DNA of 11,473 nucleotides from assembly GCA_021203425.1 (NCBI GenBank), contig JAJQBF010000224.1, forward strand, positions 1 to 11,473, given 5' to 3'. The DNA is from Clostridiales bacterium (GTDB lineage Bacteria; Bacillota; Clostridia; Lachnospirales; CAG-274). The notes below the pieces were generated by a model that was not told where the DNA came from, ran no database searches, and saw only the letters and a program-made list of their open reading frames with translations. Positions within the stretch are counted from its first letter, which is position 1, and every line of letters starts with the position of its first letter. Of this stretch, positions 6,702-11,473 are shown in pieces. The position numbers were made by a program, and so were the translations under genes.

Positions 6702-6770
6702 TTAAGGAAATGATAATTTAAAAGTAATAAAAAATAATTTTTTATATTGATTTTTACATCATCTCCTTAA
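6702..6770 (+). promoter_or_regulatory. Long hairpin in the hydrogenase mRNA leader
   Basis: TTAAGGA-A-ATGAT (6702-6714) pairs with ATCAT-C-TCCTTAA (6758-6770): 12 of 13 positions. Within its 43-nt loop is a second stem, ATAAAAAA (6727-6734) with TTTTTTAT (6738-6745). The 3' arm ends 13 bases before the AAGGG of the RBS, and its TCCTT could pair with that AAGGG instead. A regulatory role is inference. Confidence 0.45.
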
Positions 6771-6790
6771 ACAAAAGAAAATGAAGGGAA

Positions 6791-8293
6791 GTGAATATTT
6801 TGAAGGATATAGGAATTTTAAACGATGTAACGGATATCAGCGAAATTAAAAGAGCTGTTCTTATAAAGGTAGCTAAATATTCCTATGAGGGGACTATCTT
6901 AAGCCACTATGAGTCAATCCCGTTTGAACTCACAAACAGACTTAACCCCGTTTTCAGATGTTGTGTTTACAAAGAAAGAGCAATTTTTGCCGACAGAGTA
7001 CGTTTAGGTATGGGCAGACTGCCCATTGATGAAAGATATGTAAGCAAGGATCCGGCACAGATTGTTTATGTTATACCTCCGGCTTGTGAGGGCTGTCCTA
7101 TTGAAAGATTTACGGTAACCAACAACTGTCACAGCTGTCTCGCTCAGAAATGTGTTAAAGCCTGCCGTTTCGGCGCAATCACAAAAACACCCCACGGTGC
7201 ATACATGGACAGTTCAAAATGTAAAGAGTGCGGCGCCTGTATGAAAGCCTGCCCCTATAACGCTATTGTTGATACCGAAAGACCCTGTAAAAAGAGCTGT
7301 CCCGTTTCAGCCATTGAAATTGCCGAAACGAACAATCTTGCGGTTATTAATGAAGAAAAATGTATAAACTGCGGCCGCTGTGTAGTTGCCTGTCCTTTCG
7401 GAGCCATTGCCGATGTATCACAGCTTTCGACGGTTATTGCCGAAATTTTAGACCCCGAAGTCGAAATTATAGCTATGGTTGCTCCTTCGGTTGAAGGTCA
7501 GTTCGGTCCTTATTCAATTAAGAGCCTTAAAGCCGGCATAAAGGATCTGGGCTTTGACGACTGTGTTGAGGTTTCTCTCGGCGGCGACATAACAGCCTAC
7601 AGAGAAGCTGAAGAGGTTTTGGAAAGAGTTGCCGAAGGCAAAAAAACAACAACCTCCTGCTGTCCCGCTTTCTTCAATCTTATTGACAGACACTACCCCA
7701 CAATCAAAGATAAGGTTTCTACAACCGTTTCTCCTATGGTTGCCTCTGCAAGATATATTAAACAGACCCATCCCAACGCAAAAATCGTTTTTGTAGGTCC
7801 CTGTATAGCCAAGAAAAACGAGGTTAAGAGTCGTTATCCCAAAGAAATCGACTATTGCCTTACATTCGACGAAATGGCGGCTATGATATATACAAAGGAA
7901 ATTGACTTTGCCAAATATGAGCCGGAAGACGAGGTTGCGTCATATTACGGCAAGGCTTTCGCAAAGAGCGGCGGTGTTGCGGCTGCTGTTGTTAAAGTTT
8001 GTAAAGAAAAAGGTGTTGAACCTCCGGCGGCTGTTCTCTGCAACGGTGTTGATGAATGTAAGAAAAACCTTACAATGCTTAAAGTAAATCGTTTTCAGGG
8101 AGATCTCCTGGAAGGTATGGTTTGTGACGGCGGCTGTATAAACGGACCCGGCAAGGCAAAACCCCTTATGGAGCTTAAGCGCGACTATGAAAAACTTCTT
8201 AAAGCAACCACAAACACAGAGGTTATAAAAACCTGTGACAATACGGGCATATCGGCTGTAAATATGCACCGTCCCGGAACACATCACGCTTAA
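6791..8293 (+). CDS. Monomeric [FeFe] hydrogenase with ferredoxin-like 4Fe-4S domains
   Basis: Catalyses reversible reduction of protons to H2, normally with ferredoxin as partner; cytosolic and oxygen-sensitive. In the 500-residue product the N-terminal third is cysteine-rich: CEGC, CHSC-x4-C-x3-C (113-125), then 4Fe-4S sets at 144-154 (CKECGACMKAC) and 191-201 (CINCGRCVVAC), with Cys166 and Cys170 closing the clusters. H-cluster ligands follow: L1 TSCCPAF (Cys290, Cys291), L2 FVGPCIAKKNE (Cys338) and L3 EGMVCDGGCINGPG (Cys445, Cys449). L1 with Ala-Phe and L2 with Gly in place of the usual Met suggest the group B type rather than classical HydA1. The start is GTG at 6791, whose AAGGG is only two bases upstream; in-frame TTG at 6800 has better spacing (11) and may be used. 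No maturation genes hydE, hydF or hydG are in the window. Confidence 0.92.
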   Translation: MNILKDIGILNDVTDISEIKRAVLIKVAKYSYEGTILSHYESIPFELTNRLNPVFRCCVYKERAIFADRVRLGMGRLPIDERYVSKDPAQIVYVIPPACEGCPIERFTVTNNCHSCLAQKCVKACRFGAITKTPHGAYMDSSKCKECGACMKACPYNAIVDTERPCKKSCPVSAIEIAETNNLAVINEEKCINCGRCVVACPFGAIADVSQLSTVIAEILDPEVEIIAMVAPSVEGQFGPYSIKSLKAGIKDLGFDDCVEVSLGGDITAYREAEEVLERVAEGKKTTTSCCPAFFNLIDRHYPTIKDKVSTTVSPMVASARYIKQTHPNAKIVFVGPCIAKKNEVKSRYPKEIDYCLTFDEMAAMIYTKEIDFAKYEPEDEVASYYGKAFAKSGGVAAAVVKVCKEKGVEPPAAVLCNGVDECKKNLTMLKVNRFQGDLLEGMVCDGGCINGPGKAKPLMELKRDYEKLLKATTNTEVIKTCDNTGISAVNMHRPGTHHA

Positions 8294-8329
8294 TAAAGAA
8301 AATTGTAACAATTAAGCCGAAAAAATTTG

Positions 8330-8358
8330 TTGACAATTCAATTTCGTTGTGTTAATAT
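8330..8358 (+). promoter_or_regulatory. Promoter of the tyrS-aroA operon
   Basis: TTGACA (8330-8335) with TAATAT (8353-8358) at 17 bases; TATGAT at 8356-8361 is an alternative -10. It starts 37 nt after the hydrogenase stop, and no clear terminator separates the two, so hydrogenase readthrough may also enter the T-box. Confidence 0.7.
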
Positions 8359-8364
8359 GATAAA

Positions 8365-8600
8365 AAATTCTAACAGCAATCAGACGGTGATTAGGACAAA
8401 AACTTATATACAAAAATGTATTCAGAGAAAAGCCGGTCGGTGAAAGGCTTATGCAGTGTATAAGGAACTACAGCCTATGAGTCTTGACGTGTTTTCCTGC
8501 GTTAAAGGAGTTAGAGGCGGCTTAAGTTTTAAGCTTTTGCCGTAAATTAAGGTGGTAACACGGGTATACTCGTCCTTTGGTCGGGTATACCCTTTTTTAT
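8365..8600 (+). promoter_or_regulatory. T-box leader, tyrosine specifier
   Basis: Transcription antitermination riboswitch sensing uncharged tRNA. Stem I features are visible: AGAGA (8424-8428), an apical stem AAGCC/GGCTT (8430-8450) enclosing GGTG (8439-8442), and a specifier loop GGAACTACAGCC in which TAC (8469-8471) is a tyrosine codon followed by a purine. A stem III-like hairpin is at about 8516-8542. The T-box sequence AAGGTGGTAACACGG is at 8549-8563, and CGTCC at 8571 can complete the antiterminator. The downstream gene is tyrS, agreeing with the specifier. With low charged tRNA-Tyr the antiterminator forms and transcription continues. Confidence 0.93.
8562..8598 (+). terminator. T-box intrinsic terminator
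   Basis: GGGTATAC (8562-8569) pairs with GTATACCC (8585-8592), followed by six T. The 5' arm overlaps the T-box sequence, so this hairpin and the antiterminator are mutually exclusive. Confidence 0.92.
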
Positions 8601-8620
8601 CCTTATTAATTTTTAATGCC

Positions 8621-8822
8621 TATATACGAGACTCAGCAAAAGACAAAGTTACTTAGCCTCCCCGGAGATGGGAGGGGGACCGCTGTCGGAAACCGATATG
8701 CTGCGGTACCATAAACATAATTTTATGCCGATAAGTACAGGTCTGCATACCACAGCGGTGGAAGGGTCGACGGCTCGGCAACCAAACTGCATTGTAGCCA
8801 AATCGACTGAGTTTTGTATATA
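8621..8822 (+). mobile_element. 202-nt inverted-repeat-bounded structured element, MITE-like, inside the tyrS leader
   Basis: The ends are 16-nt inverted repeats: TATATACGAGACTCAG (8621-8636) and CTGAGTTTTGTATATA (8807-8822), fully pairable as RNA with two G-U pairs. Inside are CCTCCC/GGGAGG (8657-8675), TCGG-AAA-CCGA within ACCGC/GCGGT (8679-8707), CATAAA/TTTATG (8710-8727) and an alternative ACCGCTGT/ACAGCGGT pairing (8679-8686 with 8752-8759). It has no convincing ORF and is more G+C-rich inside than its flanks. The T-box terminator ends before it and the tyrS RBS begins 19 bases after it, so it is not needed for either. It resembles short palindromic intergenic repeats seen in gut Clostridia; the TA-rich ends could include a TA-type target duplication. 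A cis-acting RNA is the alternative. Confidence 0.55.
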
Positions 8823-8856
8823 ACCACATAATTTTTTATTCGGAGGACTGAAAAAA

Positions 8857-10083
8857 ATGGAAAATGTATATGACATTTTAAAGGAAAGAGGCTTTATAGA
8901 AGCCTGTACTCATGAAGATGAGGTAAGAGAGCTTTTAGGCAAAGAAAAGGTAACATTTTATATAGGCTTTGACCCTACGGCAGACAGCCTTACAGCCGGT
9001 CATTTCCTTACGGTTATGGCAATGAGCCATATGCAGAAGGCAGGTCACAGACCTATTGCCCTTGTAGGGGGCGGAACGGGAAGAATCGGCGACCCCAGCG
9101 GCAGAACAGATATGAGAAAGATGATGACAGACGAGCAGATTGACCACAACTGCGAGTGCTTTAAAAAGCAGCTTTCAAGATTTATTGACTTTTCCGATGG
9201 AAAAGCACTTATGGTAAACAATGCCGAATGGCTTACAAACCTTAACTACATTGAATTCATAAGAGATATAGGAGTTCATTTTTCGGTAAACAGAATGCTT
9301 ACGGCAGACTGCTATAAAACAAGAATGGAAAAAGGTCTTACCTTCCTTGAATTCAATTATATGCTTATGCAGAGCTATGACTTCTTAGAACTTAACCGCC
9401 GCTACGGCTGTAAGATGCAGCTTGGAGGAAATGACCAGTGGAGCAACATTATAGTCGGTGTTGAGCTTATAAGACGTGCCGACGGAAAAGACGCCTACGG
9501 CTTAACATTTAAACTCCTTACAAATTCTCAGGGTGTTAAAATGGGCAAGACTGTTGCTGGAGCAGTATGGCTTGACCCCAAGAAAACTTCACCCTACGAT
9601 TTTTACCAGTACTGGAGAAATGTTGACGATGCCGATGTTGAAAAGTGTTTAGGTCTTTTGACATATCTTCCCATGGACGAGGTAAGGAAACTGGGCGCTT
9701 TAGAGGGAGCCGAAATAAACAAGGCAAAAGAGGTTTTGGCTTACGAGCTTACAAAGATTGTTCACGGTGATGAAGAGGCGAAAAAGGCTCAAAGTGCCGC
9801 AAGAAGTCTTTTCGGCGGAGCAAAGAAGAGCGAAAACACACCTTCTACAGCTATTGACAAGGCTGAACTTGAAAAAGGGATTACCATTATAGACGCTCTT
9901 GAAAAGACAAAGCTTATTTCCACAAGAAGTGAAGGCAGACGTTTAATTCAGCAGGGCGGTATTAAAATTAACGATAAAAAGGCAGAATCTTTCGACCAAA
10001 TCATAACCGATGCTGATTTAAAGGACGGAGTTATTCTTATTCAAAAGGGCAAGAAGGTTTTCCATCAGTTAAAGGTTGACTGA
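8857..10083 (+). CDS. tyrS: Tyrosyl-tRNA synthetase
   Basis: Class I aminoacyl-tRNA synthetase that activates tyrosine with ATP and loads it on tRNA-Tyr. The 408-residue product has the Rossmann catalytic domain with YIGFDPTADSLTAGH (HIGH-like TAGH at 46-49), GGGTGRIGDPSGR (71-83), GGNDQW (190-195) and VKMGKT (227-232), the KMSKS counterpart in its usual TyrRS form. A C-terminal S4-like RNA-binding domain follows (about 350-405, including TRSEGRRLIQQGGIKIN). Start ATG at 8857 with CGGAGG ten bases upstream. The Tyr T-box controls it. aroA starts 15 nt after its stop. Confidence 0.97.
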   Translation: MENVYDILKERGFIEACTHEDEVRELLGKEKVTFYIGFDPTADSLTAGHFLTVMAMSHMQKAGHRPIALVGGGTGRIGDPSGRTDMRKMMTDEQIDHNCECFKKQLSRFIDFSDGKALMVNNAEWLTNLNYIEFIRDIGVHFSVNRMLTADCYKTRMEKGLTFLEFNYMLMQSYDFLELNRRYGCKMQLGGNDQWSNIIVGVELIRRADGKDAYGLTFKLLTNSQGVKMGKTVAGAVWLDPKKTSPYDFYQYWRNVDDADVEKCLGLLTYLPMDEVRKLGALEGAEINKAKEVLAYELTKIVHGDEEAKKAQSAARSLFGGAKKSENTPSTAIDKAELEKGITIIDALEKTKLISTRSEGRRLIQQGGIKINDKKAESFDQIITDADLKDGVILIQKGKKVFHQLKVD

Positions 10084-10098
10084 CAGGGTTTAATCGAT

Positions 10099-11391
10099 AT
10101 GGATAAATATGAAGTAAAAAATATATTCGGAAAAAAAGGCGAACTGACAGTACAGGTTCCCGGGTCGAAAAGCATAACAAACAGAGCGCTGCTTATTGCC
10201 GCCTTGGCGGAAGGCGAAAGCTATTTAGACGGAATTCTTTTCAGCGATGATTCAAGACATTTTATGGCTTGTATCGATGCCTTAGGCATAAAGACAAAAG
10301 TTAACGAGGCAGAGGCGGCAGCTGAAATTTTCGGAACCGGCGGAAAGCTGCCCGTTAAAGAGACTGAAATAAACGTAGGCAGCGCCGGTACGGCGGCACG
10401 CTTTTTAACCGCCTTTCTGGCTATGACCGAAGGAACATTTCATATAAATTCTTCGGAACAGATGAAAAAAAGACCCATGAAACCCCTTTTAGACAGCCTT
10501 TCAGCTTTGGGGGCTGAAATAGAATATCACGAAAAAGAAGGCTTTTTCCCTTTCACAATAAAAGGAAAAGCCCCTAAAAGCGGAGATGTTGAAATAGACA
10601 TTGACAAAAGCAGCCAGTTTTTAAGTGCATTTCTTATTTCCTCAACTCTTTTCGGCGAGGGGGTAAAAATTCACGTTAAGGGCAGTCACGGAATGAACTA
10701 TATAAACATCACCACAAAGATGATGGAGGAATTCGGCATAACAGTTAAAAAGCCGGAGCCGTCACTTTATGTTGTGGAAGGCGGAAGTAAATACAGCGGC
10801 AGATTTTACAGAGTTGAGGCAGATGTTTCGGCAGCCTGCTACTTCTATGCCGCTGCAGCGGTTTTAGGCATAACCGTTACGGTTAAAAATGTGTTTTTCA
10901 GTTCAATGCAGGGAGATATAGGCTTTTTAAATGTCCTTGAAAAAATGGGCTGTAAAATTTCCGAATCGGAACTTGGCATAACCGTTACCGGTCCCGAAAG
11001 GGGAAGGCTTAAGGGGATAGATGCCGATTTCAGCGGATTTTCCGACCAAGCCCTCACCCTTACGGCAATAGCCCCCTATTGTGACGGCGAGGTTATTATA
11101 AGAGGTATTGACCACATAAGGGAACAGGAATGTGACAGAATAGCGGCTATTATAAATAATTTGGGAGCAATGGGCATTAAAGCCGAAGACTTCGGCGGCG
11201 GAGTTAAAATAACCCCGGGAACCCCAAAACCGTCGGAAATAGAAACCTATGACGACCACAGAGTGGCTATGGCCTTTGCTTTAACAGGCTTAAGAGCCGA
11301 CGGAATAGTCATAAAAAATCCCCTTTGCTGCCGAAAGACATTTGAAAATTATTTCACGGTTTTTGACGGAATTATAAAAGCACTTTCATAA
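10099..11391 (+). CDS. aroA: 3-phosphoshikimate 1-carboxyvinyltransferase (EPSP synthase)
   Basis: Transfers the enolpyruvyl group of PEP to shikimate-3-phosphate, the sixth step of the shikimate pathway. The 430-residue product has the two-domain EPSP synthase signatures: VPGSKSITNRALL (20-32), GSAGTAARFL (94-103), QMKKRPM (121-127), DKSSQFLSAFL (169-179), the catalytic Asp in GFSDQALT (Asp316), REQECDR (341-347) and DDHRVAMAFAL (385-395). At the position of the E. coli Pro in GTAMRP it has Phe (Phe102). Start ATG at 10099 is 15 nt after tyrS with only a weak AGGG (10084-10087) as RBS, suggesting coupled translation. No other shikimate gene is visible in the window. Confidence 0.95.
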   Translation: MDKYEVKNIFGKKGELTVQVPGSKSITNRALLIAALAEGESYLDGILFSDDSRHFMACIDALGIKTKVNEAEAAAEIFGTGGKLPVKETEINVGSAGTAARFLTAFLAMTEGTFHINSSEQMKKRPMKPLLDSLSALGAEIEYHEKEGFFPFTIKGKAPKSGDVEIDIDKSSQFLSAFLISSTLFGEGVKIHVKGSHGMNYINITTKMMEEFGITVKKPEPSLYVVEGGSKYSGRFYRVEADVSAACYFYAAAAVLGITVTVKNVFFSSMQGDIGFLNVLEKMGCKISESELGITVTGPERGRLKGIDADFSGFSDQALTLTAIAPYCDGEVIIRGIDHIREQECDRIAAIINNLGAMGIKAEDFGGGVKITPGTPKPSEIETYDDHRVAMAFALTGLRADGIVIKNPLCCRKTFENYFTVFDGIIKALS

Positions 11392-11392
11392 A

Positions 11393-11468
11393 GATTATAA
11401 GAGCACAGGTCATATCCGGTGATATAATCCCCTTAGAGTAGACACTTGAAATAACAAAAACATTTCAA
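11393..11468. repeat. Two small inverted repeats downstream of aroA
   Basis: GATTATA (11393-11399) pairs with TATAATC (11423-11429), and TTGAAAT (11446-11452) with ATTTCAA (11462-11468). Neither has a T tract behind it, so aroA termination is not assigned. No coding region is visible here to the window end. Confidence 0.4.
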
Positions 11469-11473
11469 AACTA

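Noticed and set aside
8649..8876. Minus-strand 75-codon reading frame across the structured insert
   Set aside because: It lacks a ribosome binding site, runs through hairpins and overlaps the tyrS start. It is best explained as chance.
10927..11259. 110-codon minus-strand reading frame inside aroA
   Set aside because: It lies opposite clearly conserved EPSP synthase sequence, has no RBS and no recognisable protein features. The other long antisense frames in tyrS, aroA and the hydrogenase are dismissed for the same reason.
1..11473. CRISPR arrays, tRNA or rRNA genes, replication origin, defence genes
   Set aside because: No regularly spaced short repeats, cloverleaf or rRNA sequence, clustered DnaA boxes, or nuclease/transposase genes were seen on reading both strands.

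Overview
The window reads as chromosome of a low-G+C, strictly anaerobic Firmicute of the class Clostridia, probably gut-associated. The grounds are A+T-rich intergenic DNA, strong GGAGG ribosome binding sites, a tyrosine T-box leader, an oxygen-sensitive [FeFe] hydrogenase and an SPL-type radical SAM protein. Species cannot be fixed from the sequence alone.

Layout. (1) 1-84: a possible fragment of a minus-strand gene running off the left edge. (2) 96-2299: a tandem duplication of a secreted protein gene with a copper amine oxidase-like N-terminal domain; both copies carry a single-base frameshift. (3) 2419-2586: a 55-codon gene with a strong RBS, closed by a terminator shared with the convergent mntP (manganese exporter, minus strand). 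(4) 3347-4378: promoter, rpmH, rnpA, yidD and a strong terminator, i.e. part of the classical ribosomal protein L34 / RNase P / membrane insertion cluster, here without dnaA on one side or yidC on the other. (5) 4410-6456, minus strand: a radical SAM gene broken by an extra A in an A8 run, followed after 54 nt by a metallophosphoesterase, from one extended -10 promoter. (6) 6457-8293: an intergenic region with two large hairpins, then a monomeric [FeFe] hydrogenase with ferredoxin-like iron-sulfur domains. (7) 8330-11391: a tyrosine-specific T-box leader, a 202-nt inverted-repeat-bounded structured insert, tyrS and aroA. (8) 11392-11473: small inverted repeats, no gene.

How the parts work together. 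The clearest regulatory logic is at the right end: uncharged tRNA-Tyr should cause readthrough of the T-box terminator and raise both tyrosyl-tRNA synthetase and EPSP synthase, linking tRNA charging to shikimate flux toward tyrosine. rpmH-rnpA-yidD is a translation, tRNA-processing and membrane-biogenesis unit. The hydrogenase fits fermentative electron disposal.

I found no convincing undescribed multi-gene system. The points most worth a second look are the structured insert between the T-box and tyrS, the long hairpin in the hydrogenase leader, and three single-base frameshifts in this short window, which could be sequence errors or real.
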